Assembly: GCA_037127315.1 (NCBI GenBank)
Contig: JBBBDQ010001918.1
Location: 1,250,001 to 1,314,000, forward strand
Direction of reading: 5' to 3'
Length of the DNA stretch: 64,000 bases
Source of the DNA: Ascarosepion bandense
Lineage: Eukaryota > Mollusca > Cephalopoda > Sepiida > Sepiidae
In this document: one piece after another, positions 20,704 through 31,215 of the stretch
Position numbering within the stretch: position 1 is the first letter of the stretch
Layout: every line of letters begins with the position of its first letter
The notes under the pieces: model-generated
The model's input: the letters and a program-made list of their open reading frames with translations, nothing else
Databases searched by the model: none
Told to the model about the DNA's origin: nothing
Program-made: the position numbers and the translations under genes

Positions 20704-21212
20704 TGGTCCTGGGCATGACGGTAAACTGCATCTGGTAGCAAGGCCTCTGATTGGGAGGTTGTGAGGAACATGAAACCACTTCTTAATTGCTGTTGTTCCC
20801 AGGTCCACTCTGACCCTGAGTGGTAGCACCTGTTAGGGTCCCAGCTATGGGCAAGTAGTTAACTTTGAAATTGGCATCAAAACACTATGAAAGTATAAAA
20901 ATGCTTTTATAGAAATATATATACTATAGACTTTTATAGAAAAATATACATTTTTGAAGAAAAAATTATTACAACACATTTTTGAAGGAAAAAATTCTCA
21001 GCAAAACATTTTTGAATACAAAACTAGAATACATTTTCAGTTTTCTAAAATAAAAAAAGAATAAAAACAAATTTTCATTAAAATCTGACTAAATTAACCT
21101 TCCCGCTATAACCGAACATTAAAAAAAATACCTTAAAACCCCATTTTTTGGCATTAAATGACCCACAGAGGTTGATATGCCGTTAAACAAAACTCATTCA
21201 CTCACTCACTCT
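20704..21212 (+). repeat. SINE S6, copy 1, with internal minisatellite
   Basis: 5' part GGTCCTGGGCATGACGGTAA and AAGGCCTCTGATTGGGAG, core CCAGGTCCACTCTGACCC and GTTAGGGTCCCAGCTATGGG, then degenerate about 30-bp units (ACATTTTTGAA.GAAAA) at 20,900-21,030. The 3' end is GAGGTTGATATGCCGTTAAAC with a CTCA-type tail. Three further copies lie at 52.8, 55.5 and 56.4 kb. Confidence 0.75.
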
Positions 21213-21449
21213 AGACTGATTGGTACTTGAAAGCAGAGAAGTCAGTCAGCTTTAATATTTTACTTCTACATGTTTTCATGCATTTTCCTCAGTTATCCCT
21301 GCAAAGTGAACATAAGACTCAGTCAAGATTTGAACTTTGCTCTCAATTTTCTATTTATCTATTGCTAACTATTAATTGTTATTGACAGAACATAAAATTT
21401 CACGATAGTTGTGATGTTGTCTGAAAAAACTTTCTTGTTTGAACCATTA

Positions 21450-21840
21450 TTTTTAATCATTTCACCCCAAAAAATTAATTAAGTCACTAAGACAAAAGTA
21501 GTTACTGGTAGTAGAAAAGAATAAGATGATGTTAGTAAGAACATTATTTGCCCCAGACATTTCAACACCCTCTTCCTGATGTTTAGTACAATTTTCCTTT
21601 TTGTTTCTATTTTCTCCAAAACCTTGTCATTGCTCACATGTTTAATCCATGGTATCCTCAGCATGTTTTTGTAGAACTACATTTCTGTTGCTTTGAGTTT
21701 CTCTTTTATCAGTAACTGTGTAACAGTTCAATACTCTTTTCTTTGTTTTTAACAAAATTTTTCCGTCTCATCAAGGTACAAAAGATGAGAGCTTATTAGA
21801 ACAATTGCTATGAAAATATCTATAGAAAAAACAGAGGAAA
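21450..21840 (-). pseudogene. LINE-Q fragment within LINE-P-like 3' sequence
   Basis: About 21,541-21,720 reads on the minus strand LRIPWIKHVSNDKVLEKIE, the conserved end of LINE-Q. It is bracketed by pieces resembling the 8.34-8.8 kb LINE tail (AATCATTTCACCCC at 21,458, CTATGAAAATATCTATAGAA at 21,808). I infer LINE-Q inserted into, or next to, an older LINE tail. Confidence 0.55.
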
Positions 21841-21991
21841 GTCATATCATGGGGGTGGGAAAAGGACTGAAGTTGAGATGCCAGACTTGAACATTACTGA
21901 TTCTTGGATTTTGTTGAGAATTTTGAAATATATAGCTATGACAATTCACATTAAAGTACCCACTGTTTTATTCTGGGCCTGATTACATACA

Positions 21992-22597
21992 TTGGCAATA
22001 CTATTTGATGAAAACAGAGAAATATGCATACCTTATCTGCAGAAGATCCCTAAAATGATCAAAATAGGATATTATCTGGAGAAAGTCGAACAGTACATTC
22101 CAGCTCCCCTGAGGTGCTTAAAATGTCAGAAATTTGAACACCACAGGGATGCTTGCAGAGAACGACAGACATGTGCCAGATGTGGAGAAAAAGAACCAAA
22201 TCATAAAGAGGAGGAATGTTTAAAACCACTAAGATGTCCGAATTGTCAACAGAATCATCCAGTATATGCAAGATCTTGTGATGTCTACAGGAAAGAAAAA
22301 GAAATCATTGCGGTAAAACATAAGAAAAATGTATCTTTCCTGGAGGCCAGGAAAATTGTAGAGGTCTATATGGGTGAGATTAGCTATGCTTCTGTTACAC
22401 AGAGAGCTGAAACAACCAATAAAGGAAAAAAATATAGAATGCTAATTGAAAAACTTATGAAATTAGACCCAAGTGAGTGGACAAAATTCCAGGCAGAGCT
22501 AAAGAAAGAACACACCAATAGCACTCAACAAACACTTCAATTGGAAGCCCCTACTCAGATTAAAAAAACCCATGATAAAATAATAAAAAAGAAATAG
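21992..22597 (+). CDS. LINE-Z ORF1: zinc-knuckle gag-like protein (partial)
   Basis: A 201-codon open frame, the best preserved coding stretch in the window. Residues about 42-110 hold three zinc knuckles: CLKCQKFEHHRDAC (CX2CX4HX4C), CARCGEKEPNHKEEEC (CX2CX6HX4C) and CPNCQQNHPVYARSC (CX2CX3HX6C). These follow YIPAPLRC and precede KNVSFLEARKIVE, the classic order of nucleic-acid-binding ORF1 proteins of Jockey/I-type LINEs. The C-terminal part is Lys/Gln-rich. In-frame similarity begins before the first Met, and the 5' end looks truncated (a stop interrupts it near 21,980), so the annotated Met is probably not native. Beyond 22,597 frame-shifted Lys-rich sequence continues to about 22,900. 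Its own ORF2 does not follow: a Penelope-type element does. Confidence 0.75.
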   Translation: MAILFDENREICIPYLQKIPKMIKIGYYLEKVEQYIPAPLRCLKCQKFEHHRDACRERQTCARCGEKEPNHKEEECLKPLRCPNCQQNHPVYARSCDVYRKEKEIIAVKHKKNVSFLEARKIVEVYMGEISYASVTQRAETTNKGKKYRMLIEKLMKLDPSEWTKFQAELKKEHTNSTQQTLQLEAPTQIKKTHDKIIKKK

Positions 22598-23195
22598 CAA
22601 AAGAAACATCAAAGACACAGACCACTCTTACTAAAAAACAGAATTTGCAAAGACCATCAATCTGTCTTTCAACAATGGGAAAAATAATATACAAAACCCT
22701 GAATCAAACAAGAAGAAAGAAGAATGCCCATCACAATCTAAGAGAAACCATACTCCATCTTCCTCATGGGAACGTATAAAGATTTCAGACTTAACAAGTC
22801 AACCTACAGAACCATCGACTTTGAAGCTTGACACAGAAAATAGATTTAGTTTCCTGGAAAGGATGGAAGTTGATGAGCCGAACACTAAAAACAAATAAAA
22901 AAAGAGCAATAACCCCAATTCAGAATGACAAAAAACGGAATGACAGTTGTCGCTCGCAAATCCTAATCAAGAACAAGGATCACTTTCAGCCTAGGACATA
23001 GAGGTAGTTATCTCAATGTTACAGCAAGCTACCTCACATGTATGGTCTATCTAAGATTCCCAAAGACGGTATTCCACTAAGGTTGATTGTTAGCAGCTAG
23101 TCTTGATGTACTACTCTCTGAGTTGATTCCTTGTTGATATAATTAACCCACTGATAGAAAAGTTACCATTATATGTTTGAAACTCTGTCCACTTC

Positions 23196-24062
23196 GTGAA
23201 ACTTATCAAAAATGCTCCCATCCAATGCAACCAGATGGTGAGCCTGGATGTGGTGAGTCTGTTCACCAAGGTACCAGCAGTGAAGGCACTATTGGTAGTC
23301 AGGGACAGACTGGCCTTGGACTCATCCCTAGGAGAATTTACCAGTTTTCCACTAGACAACCTGATTGAGATTCTGACTTTCTGCATACAAGCAACACACT
23401 TCGAATTGGGATCAGACATATATCAGCAGAATGAAGGATTAGCAATGGGCTTGCCATTATCACCATCACTGGCTAAAATATACATGGAATACTTTGAAGA
23501 GATGGCATTAGAATCCTCAGCACTAAAGCCAACTCTATGGCTGAGATACATTGATGACACCATCATACTCTGGCCTCCACCAAGAGAAGGTCCAGACACT
23601 ACTTGACAATGTGAACTCAATAAGATCATCGATACAGTTCACTATGGAAAAAGAGAGTGACAACAAACTGGCATTCCTGGATGTGCTAATAACTCAAACA
23701 AAGGTGGGGTTCAAGACATCTGTATACCGCAAGACAACATTCACCGGACAATATCGCAACTTCGACTTCCACCACCCATACAATGTAAAAAACATTGCCT
23801 GCAACATCGAGCAAAAGTCATAAATGGCAACCCAGAGACATACAAACAGAAAATGGTCAGTATAAGCAGTACCTTACAATGTAACAATTATCCAAGGTAC
23901 ATGACAACAACTTCAACAAACATGGAAGGGATAACAACTCTTAGAAAACAGCCTTGGTCTGTCTACCCTATGTCATTAGAGAAAATACAAAAGATCTGTG
24001 GTCCATATAACATCAGGATGATCTTCAGAAGTGGCTCTACACTTTGCAGGTACCTTTCCTGA
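23196..24062 (+). pseudogene. Penelope-like reverse transcriptase (broken)
   Basis: 23,196-23,606 reads MVSLDVVSLFTKVP (first catalytic Asp), QNEGLAMGLPLSPSLAKIYM and WLRYIDDTIILW (YIDD intact). A frameshift near 23,580 moves to the next frame (23,551-23,823) with KLAFLDVLI and SVYRKTTFTGQY. A third frame (23,853-24,062) holds KIQKICGPYNIR and FRSGSTL, the linker typical before GIY-YIG. Catalytic residues are visible, but the frame breaks preclude function. Confidence 0.8.
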
Positions 24063-24086
24063 GTAAGACTTTAAACAGAGGAGGAT

Positions 24087-24455
24087 ATGGCTAAGGAATA
24101 TGTGTATGCCACTCCATGTAGCTGTGGAAAGAAATATAAAGGAGAAACAGGCCACCCACTTAAGGTTAGGCTACAAGAACATCACAATTTCATAACATGA
24201 GAAGAGATAGAAAAATCTGGTGTAGCTGACCACATATGGAGGAAGAAAGAGGATCACTGTTCCCTATGGGATGAAGTTGAAATAATAAATAGAGAACACC
24301 ACTGGAAACTACATAAACTGAACGAATCAGCACATATGCTACTCTACAAAAATCTCCTAAGCCAACCAAGCATAGAGAGGAATACAATATGGGAACCAGT
24401 AATATGGAGTGCCAGAGAAAATCAATGTCAAAAATTGCAGTACGAGCTCTGGTAA
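24087..24455 (+). pseudogene. GIY-YIG endonuclease domain of Penelope lineage 1
   Basis: Frame with one internal TGA (24,198-24,200). It reads VYATPCSCGKKYKGETG, then RLQEH, and later HIWRKKEDH and INREHHWKLHKL. The CxC Zn-like pair before KYKGETG, the Arg and the EH are the usual landmarks of the Penelope EN domain. Length, about 122 codons, is near complete. Confidence 0.75.
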
Positions 24456-24559
24456 AAAATACTAGAAAAAACCATTAACATCAAAAATTGCAATATGAAC
24501 TCTGTTAAAAATGGTTATTGAACATTAGGTTTATAAGTCCCAGAAATTCAGTTGTTCTT

Positions 24560-24885
24560 GTCCTTAAGGACACATGGCCCAGTGGATATAGATGTTGGTT
24601 AGTTCCAGTGACTTGACCCAAAGAGTTGTAAGTTCAATACAAGTGGTGAACAAGTAATTTTGAGAGTTGGGTTAGAGGGGATAACTCACAGCTACTAAAA
24701 GAGGCTTCATACAAGGAATGAGAATGATATACCACAGTGATCATAATAAAGGGTTCAGTTCGAAATTCCTAGCACCTGAAGAAAGCTGTAGTGTACATCA
24801 GTCAAAATGTCATACAAATAGCAACAAACATGAGAACAATAGTCCGAATAATGTAAATAGTGTTGCATATGATCAGAAATTATTA
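24560..24885 (+). repeat. SINE S1, full plus copy
   Basis: tRNA-like head: CATGGCCCAGTGGATATAG (A box), TGACTTGACCCAAAGAG, GTAAGTTCAATAC (B box). Body with AAAGGGTTCAGTTCG and CACCTGAAGAAAGCTG. Tail CAATAGTCCGAATAATGTAA. This copy defines head-to-tail order for the family. Confidence 0.8.
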
Positions 24886-25486
24886 CAAATATAAGTTTAT
24901 AAGTTATTTAGAGATTCATGATCAAATTCAAAGGAGAATGACCTGGCCAATTATTATTGGCCTTGACCTGGCATCTCGGTTTCAGTCAACATAAAGTTGC
25001 TTTTCTATAAATACTTTCATTGGATACTTTAATATGAATTGTTGTAATGGCATGTTTTTTCAAGGAGAAGGAAATATGATTTATTCAAAAAGCAATCCTT
25101 TATTTAACCAGCAGTAGCAAAGCATTAATGGGGTCTTTTTCATAAGTGTTAAAAATAAATTACTAAAACAACAAAAGAATAATATATCGCATTTTACAAT
25201 AAACAACAGGATGGGTAGGATAGCTTTCTATAGAGACTGAAAAAGAATTGTGCTGAATCAGTTAGTTCACAGGCTCCCAGGAGTGCTTTAAGGACACCAC
25301 TAATGGGGTTTGGATTGGGAACTACTGCTACATAGCTGTTTTCCAAAATCCATTTTCAAATTAAATTTTTCTTTCACAAAATATTTTTTAACATATAAAT
25401 ATAGACAATATATCTTAAAGAATCTACAAAATTTTAAAATGAAAATTAAACAAACCCATTATAGATACATTTTTTATCTGCAACTT

Positions 25487-25490
<4 letters not shown>
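24886..25490. other. AT-rich DNA, nothing recognised
   Basis: No gene or repeat match found. An open frame at 25,310-25,531 runs into the (TA)n tract and is judged spurious. Confidence 0.5.

Positions 25491-25530
<40 letters not shown>
25491..25530. repeat. (TA)n microsatellite
   Basis: Uninterrupted (TA) run of about 40 bases. Confidence 0.95.
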
Positions 25531-25534
<4 letters not shown>

Positions 25535-25799
25535 GTGCGATTATGTGGCTGCATGTATAGAATTCTGCAATGATACTAAATCTAAAAACCATCCTAAAAA
25601 AAAGAATTTCAAAGTGCTTTATATACAGATTGTTCAATATGTATTTAAAAATATCTCTTATGTATATGCATATAGATATATCAATATGGTATATAGTTTG
25701 AAAATAGAATATTTCTTTTATACAGCAAATGTTAATTTTTAAAAATAATCTATTTTCTTCAATTAATTTAGTGTTTTAATTTTTTTTATTAATGTTCAA

Positions 25800-26112
25800 C
25801 AAATGCAAAACCAAAGAGCCACTTAAGATAGGGATTACTGAATGATATGTATGATAATATGAATGAGAATGAAGTAGGAAGTGAAGATTATAAGAATATA
25901 GAGGACAGATAAGTGATTGAGCCTTGATTTGAAGTGATTAAGATTTTAGAGTTCAGGGAAACATCCACATGGGAGTCTGTTCTATAAAGCAGTGTTTCCT
26001 GAAAAAAATCTATCTGAGTGAAAATTACTACTGACAGTTGGAATATGGAGAGAATGAGTGTAGTGGATGTAGCATGGTGGTTCTGAGCTTTAAAAGTCTG
26101 AACTTGTTGAAT
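25800..26112 (-). pseudogene. LINE-P 3' relic
   Basis: Same order as the 2.65-kb copy: GAGCCACTTAAGATAG, TTGATTTGAAGTGATTAAGA, GGGAAACATCCACA, GTCTGTTCTATAAAGCAGTG and TTGGAATATGGAGAGAATG. Stops break all frames. The right end meets a Tc1-type MITE. Confidence 0.6.
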
Positions 26113-26117
26113 ATATA

Positions 26118-26497
26118 CATACTGGCCATAATTATTAGGCAACCCCAGTTTTTTTTAAAGAAATGATTTATTTCATACTATTTTTAGGATTTATTGCCAA
26201 ATGAAAATGGAATGGTTCTTTTATTATTATTACTTTGCAAAATTTATAAGGCAAGGAATCAAAGATGAACGTCCAAATTACCCTAAATTTTCTTCATTCT
26301 TTCATTGATGAAACTGCAATATAGGTAATTATTAAATATTTATAAATTCATTTGATGCACATGTTATTGTGCAGTATTAACAAAAGAACCAGTCTATTTT
26401 TATTTACAATTATTCACTTGGCAATAAATACTAAAAATAGTATGAAATACATCATTTTTTTTAAACACTGAGGTGGTCTAATAATTATGGCCATTAG
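26118..26497. mobile_element. Tc1-type MITE with long inverted repeats
   Basis: 380 bp between TA dinucleotides (26,116-26,117 and 26,498-26,499). Ends CATACTGGCCATAATTATTA and, reversed, CTAATGGCCATAATTATTA. The inverted repeats extend over 100 bp, sharing TATTTCATACTATTTTTAG, ATTTATTGCCAA and TGGTTCTTTT. No coding. TA duplication and GGCCA..TTATTAG termini fit Tc1/mariner-type elements. Confidence 0.85.
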
Positions 26498-26859
26498 TAT
26501 ATATATATATATATATATATTTAGAAAGAGGGACACACACATAGGCATACATATACTTACTGAGTCATAAGAAATTTGAGTAGTATTAATTGATTTATTT
26601 GTTTTTTATTATATGCATCTCACCCTTTCAAGAAGTAGTATTCTGAGTAAGTAGAAAACTTTCTTGTTTCACTAGCTAATGATAATACCCTGGACTTTGT
26701 CACTGTTAATAATAATCACGTTGTTTGAACATTATATAGTTGGAATTTCGGGTAAAAATTTGAAAAATTTGATTTGTGTATAATGTGTATGTACAAGTCA
26801 GTTTTATAGAGTTTAATAAAAATAGCTAACTACTCATTTCTGAGCACACTCATCTATTA

Positions 26860-27060
26860 GAATGACTAGCCAATCCATGTTACAGACACCTGTTCAGGCA
26901 CATTTGTGTTTTTTCAACATCCACCATCTCACCTGTTGCTTATACTGCAACTATGCTTAGCAAACCTTAGTTAAAGTTTTTGGAATTGAATGCATAAACT
27001 GGCATGATTAGCAGTTTGGACAAAACTAATACACTCAAACCCACAGTTACAATAACTTGT
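26860..27060 (+). repeat. Unclassified repeat U1, copy 1
   Basis: Shares CACCTGTT or GCCTGCTCAGGCACATTTG, TACTGCAACTATGCT, CTGGCATGATTA and CTCAAACCC, in order, with 57,165-57,400. No coding seen. Perhaps a SINE body or LINE 3' part. Confidence 0.6.
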
Positions 27061-27164
27061 GACCTCATGTTAGCACAACCTTCAACAGCTTTCAACCAGT
27101 TCCATCTGTTCATCTTCACTGATAAGGCTTGGTTCAGCCCATGATTGGTATTTTCCAACAGTTC

Positions 27165-27260
27165 TGCATTCTGGGATTGCCTCTGAATAATATCAAGAAG
27201 TCATATTCCTTACTAATCAATCATAATGAGATTAGAGCTTTGGTCGCATGATTAGAAAGC
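27165..27260 (-). repeat. SINE S7 fragment
   Basis: GGGATTGCCTCT, AATATCAAGAAGTCAT and CTTTGGTCGCATGATTAGAA are the reverse complement of the S7 head region at 57.4-57.5 kb, where the same U1 neighbour occurs but S7 is in the other orientation. Confidence 0.5.
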
Positions 27261-27363
27261 AGACATTCTAAATACTTAATACTTGCAAGTAATGTGTAGC
27301 TGTTACTGTGAATGTTATGGTATAGATTGTTAAGGTATGCATTATTTTGATATTTGAAAGGTT

Positions 27364-27400
<37 letters not shown>

Positions 27401-28100
27401 ACATACAATGCAAGAAATTGTATATTCACTTTGCAATATGAATGTAGAAAGTTTGGTTAGTGACAAATACATACACATACATGCAAAGTTTGGATATGTT
27501 GCAATATTGCTAGAAAACTTCCATTTAATTCTATAAAGAAGTGTTTGGCAAAAAGAATTCAAGTATGACTACAGTGTTTGAGACACTTGAATATATTAAA
27601 ACTTTCAGCATGATAGCATGCATTTGATAAATTGTTATGTGTAGGATCATTTTTATATGTACTTTACAATTTATCAAATGCATTAGTCATTTCAGCCACA
27701 ATTTTGATCTGAAGAATGCCATAATTATTAAAAGAGAAAGTAACTTAGAAAATTCTTGAAAGTGCCACTGTCAAATTGTAACACTAGATTTTTTCAAATA
27801 TCTCCTTTCCTAAAAGATATACACCTTACCCAAGACCATAAAAATAATTAAAATTAAAATAAAGGATTAAATTCAAATCCTTCCATTATTTATTTATTAT
27901 ATAAATAATTTATAAAATTAAAATAAATCATAATTACATAAGTATAAAAAAAATTCAGCAACAATAACAACATTTACTCTTTTGATTTATCCCTCATAGT
28001 TTATTTTGACTTAGTATAGTTAAAAGAATATTGATGAGTATTCTTAAATTTCAAAAAATGATTACTCTAACAACATTTTTGTTTTTCTTCATAAATCATT
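27261..28100. other. AT-rich DNA with (TA)n and one hairpin
   Basis: (TA)n at 27,365-27,399. Perfect inverted repeat at 27,618-27,635 / 27,666-27,683 (ATGCATTTGATAAATTGT and its complement). No gene. Confidence 0.6.
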
Positions 28101-28241
28101 CAGTTAAATTCCATATGTGATACACACTTGGGTGATCATGCCTCAAAAGTGAAATAACTGACTGGGCAGAATACTTTCCTGCAGTAGGTTGCTATTACTT
28201 TCTGTGGTAGACAGGTTGCCAACCAAGACTATAGAACATAT
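28101..28241 (-). repeat. SINE S3, 5'-truncated minus copy
   Basis: TGATACACACTTGGGTGATC, TAACTGACTGGGCAGAA and GCAGTAGGTTGCTATTACTT match the 3' half of S3. It ends at TATAGAACAT and directly precedes the Helitron-like element. Confidence 0.8.
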
Positions 28242-28262
28242 GATTATATATCTATAATCATA

Positions 28263-28625
28263 CTAGCAGTATAGCCCAGTGTTGCTTGGGTGCAATGAAA
28301 GCTTTAAAACTAATCCATGGTCCTGGAGCTCAGACTCTTTGGACATTGGCACAAAAGACTAAAAAGCAATAGTTGTTTCCAGTTAATGCGAAACCATAGA
28401 CTGAAAGAAAAATGAATGGATGTAAGTCAAATTTTGATTTCCTGATATCGATATCGAATAAGTTTTTTCCTCGTAAACTGAATTTTGAAAGCTAAATAAG
28501 TCCTCTGAGTAAATGGTATCATGGCTGAGACTAAGAACTACAATTATACCTACTTAGAGCCAAACCCGAAGCAAAAACTAAAATAAAAGGGTTGAAAAAA
28601 ATAGACACACACACAAGCATCTTGC

Positions 28626-28671
<46 letters not shown>

Positions 28672-28991
28672 ATTTTCTGTACTATTGTAAGAGCTGCAAC
28701 CTTGAAACTTCTGAATATCGTTTCTTATGTCTTTGTCTATGAGTGTATCAAATTTGATTAAAATCAGACCACTCCTTCTATAACCCGATTTTTTCGATTA
28801 TCGATTTTTGATATTTATCGAAGGTACCTCGACACAAAACCTAGCTAAGAACACTTGCAGACGTTTATAGTACAACTGTGTAAATTTTCAAGAAAATCGG
28901 TTCAGCCGTTTTGGAGTCTATAGGTAACGGACACACACAGACACACACACGCACAGACAAAATTCCATTTATAAATAATTTTAGATGTAGA
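28263..28991 (-). mobile_element. Helitron-like non-autonomous element, copy 2
   Basis: Reverse-oriented copy of 704-1399. On the plus strand it begins with the complement of CTAG|T (28,262-28,266), then the hairpin region TAGCCCAGTGTTGCTTGGGT, and ends at TAGATGTAGA|T, the complement of A|TC. It contains a longer (TA)n at 28,628-28,666, at the point where copy 1 has TATATATAAATGGCAAG, which explains most of the length difference. No coding. Confidence 0.75.
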
Positions 28992-29103
28992 TTTCTGAAA
29001 GAGGTGCTATGTAAAAAAATATAATTTATTGTAATTATGTTGATGAACTGAAGTTACTAAAAGAGCAAAGATAAATATATGGAAATGTATATTCATTAAT
29101 AAA

Positions 29104-29119
<16 letters not shown>

Positions 29120-29167
<48 letters not shown>
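29120..29167. repeat. (GT)n-(TA)n microsatellite
   Basis: A (GT) run from 29,105 then (TA) to 29,167. Its last TA is the target dinucleotide of the next mariner. Confidence 0.9.
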
Positions 29168-29169
<2 letters not shown>

Positions 29170-29529
29170 CTGATTGAAAAGTAACTCCCTGTTATTTTAT
29201 GTTAGAGTGACCTGCCAGAAGACTTGACTTAGCACCCCATTATGTTTTTCTTTGGGAAAGGAGCAAGTCTGTTATACCAAATAAAGACTTTGAAAGAACT
29301 TGAATGGTGAATATCAGAAGTTATGTCTTCCATACCACAAGAGTTTCTGGAGAAATTAGTTGATGTGATTCCTGGGCAGCTTGAGAAGCTGGTAACAAAA
29401 TTTGGTGCTCACATATAATTAAAAAAGCCTCATGCTAAGCGCTTTCCTCATATATTTATTTCTTGTAAAAATTATAGTTAGAAAATAAAATATAAGTATT
29501 TTAAAATGGTGAGTTACTTTTTAATCACC

Positions 29530-29530
<1 letters not shown>
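29168..29530 (+). mobile_element. Internally deleted mariner
   Basis: Inverted ends GGCTGATTGAAAAGTAACTC and (reversed) GGGTGATTAAAAAGTAACTC, flanked on the left by TA. The interior keeps only the mariner transposase C-terminus (LAPHYVFLWE-like, DFERT, later FHTTRVSGEI) with stops. The HTH region and first two catalytic Asp are deleted. 363 bp against about 1.3 kb for a whole element. Confidence 0.75.
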
Positions 29531-29563
<33 letters not shown>

Positions 29564-29644
29564 CAAGAGAGGAGGGAGGAATGTAACTTCTTATATTTGT
29601 CATTCAAGGTCTTTCGAAGTCTTGGTTGGTATAGTAAATCAAGG

Positions 29645-29676
<32 letters not shown>

Positions 29677-29755
29677 TACAGAAAGTTCTGAAGATTAACA
29701 AAGTGAAATGATCAACCGACATGTTTATTTTTCTGAACATTAACATATCACTCAA
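29531..29755. repeat. Microsatellite spacer
   Basis: (GT)n at 29,533-29,562 and (TA)n at 29,648-29,676 between two mariner relics. Confidence 0.9.
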
Positions 29756-31000
29756 TAAATCCTGGGCTTACCTAATAAAACAACAACTTTTAGGCAAAGT
29801 TTGACTTTATTCATCAACATAGTCCCCTTCAAGGGTAATACACTGATTCCATTGCTTCTTGAACAATTCAATGCCTTTTTTGTAGATCAATTTGTCTTTG
29901 GCCTCAAAATATGCCTAGCTTTCTCATATCACTTCTTCGTTGGAGCCAAATCTCTTTCTTTGGAGCATTCTTTTGAGGTCCGCAAATAACCAGTGGTTGC
30001 TGGGGGGGGGGGCAGATCTGGAAAATAGGATGAATGCAAAAGCAATTTGAAGTGCAATTCATGTAGTTTTGCCATCGTTGCGATCAACTTGTGACACCGT
30101 CTTGGTGAAAGATCACATTTTCTTCTTCATTTGTGGCCATTTTTTGCTAATTTCTTACTCCAAACACACCAATAATACTATATAATATTTGCTATTGATG
30201 GTTCTTCCTTTCACAGGGTAATCAATGAACAAAATATCTTGCGCATCCCAAAATACAAAGACCAAAACCTTACCTGTTGATGTTTGCATCTTTGGTTGCT
30301 TTGGATAGCTTTCACCTGCTGCTGTCCACTCAGCTGACTGCTGCCAATTTGACTCTGGAGTGAAGTGGTGGATCCATGTTTCATCCATTGTCACATATTT
30401 ACACAAAAACTCTTTCTTGTTGTGTTGAAACAGTTGGAAACAATGCTCTGACTTGTCAATGTATTGTTGCTGTCAGCAAATATAGCATCCACTTTGAACA
30501 CTGCTTTCTCATTGACAAATGTTCATGCAAAATGGTGAATACACTTCTTTTTGATATGTTCCATTCCTCTGCTATATTCAATTTATGATCGACCAAAATG
30601 AGTTTGTGGATTTATATTGAGTTTTCAAAGACAACTGCTGATTTTGGGTGACCTGAGCGTTCAGCATCATTTGTGTCTGTACGACCGCATTTGAAGTCAG
30701 TATACCACATCTTAACTGTTGTTACCAACAAAGCAGATTCCAAATAACTTATTAAGCCATTTCTTTGCTCGGACAGTATTTTTTCCCATCAGAAAGCAAT
30801 ACTTTATCAACACACAAAATTCAGATTTTTTCACTGTTTTGAAAATTTGCAGCAGTAGCTTCACTTGAATAACTGTATTTTGTAAACTAATAATCCAATT
30901 AGGCCCAAATTTTGTCACGTGCCATTCGAAGGTTAGTACTTCATAAAAATCATATGAACTTTTATTAGTGGCACCATCTATGTGTCAGGCCTGGGACATA
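29756..31000 (-). mobile_element. Mariner element, near full length, dead
   Basis: About 1.24 kb with weakly matching inverted ends (plus-strand left TCCTGGGCTTAC; right, reversed, TCCCAGGCCTGAC). On the minus strand the order is N-terminal HTH region (near 30,700-30,920, RSGHPKS-type linker at about 30,650), catalytic core at 30,155-30,406, and a C-terminus ending EGDYVDE before a stop at 29,807-29,809. Confidence 0.8.
30155..30406 (-). pseudogene. Mariner transposase catalytic core
   Basis: Reads VTMDETWIHHFTPESNWQ (first catalytic Asp in TMDETW) and FVFWDAQDILFIDYPVKG (second Asp in FIDY), matching the SETMAR/mariner DD34D family. The third motif lies further left in another frame (30,002-30,030), where a run of eleven G on the plus strand replaces the usual PDLAPSD-coding segment and shifts the frame. 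Stops also occur before the core. The protein cannot be produced intact. Confidence 0.8.
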
Positions 31001-31011
31001 TTTAGTAAATT

Positions 31012-31215
31012 TTTAATTGGTACTTATATTTGAGTAGATATTGTTTTTAATTAAACAGTATATATATATATATTTCTACTGGCTTGATTATTTATGAGAA
31101 ATTTTGTGAGGAAAATGTGTCATTTGGCAGGATTCGAATCTGCAACTCCTAACAACATAGAAGAAGCTACCAATTGATCTGGTGATAGCCAACCTCTTGT
31201 GTCATCTGATGGACT
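31012..31215 (-). repeat. SINE S2, minus copy
   Basis: The tail TTTAATTAAACAGTATAT, body CTACTGGCTTGATTATT and reversed B box GGCAGGATTCGAATCTGC match S2. The tRNA-like head is at about 31,130-31,200. It lies 12 bases from the mariner end. Confidence 0.75.

Larger units (their letters stand above)
22985..24455 (+). mobile_element. Penelope-like retroelement, lineage 1
   Basis: RT followed by a GIY-YIG endonuclease in one orientation, the diagnostic order of Penelope-like elements. The 5' part is broken (a YGLSKIPKDGIPLRLIV-like stretch at about 23,040-23,090). The RT core, linker and endonuclease lie in at least three frames. About 1.5 kb survives. It abuts the LINE-Z ORF1 upstream and an S1 SINE downstream. 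Confidence 0.8.

Noticed and set aside
25310..25531. 73-codon frame ending in Ile-Tyr repeats
   Set aside because: The C-terminus is a (TA)n tract and the rest is low-complexity AT-rich translation.
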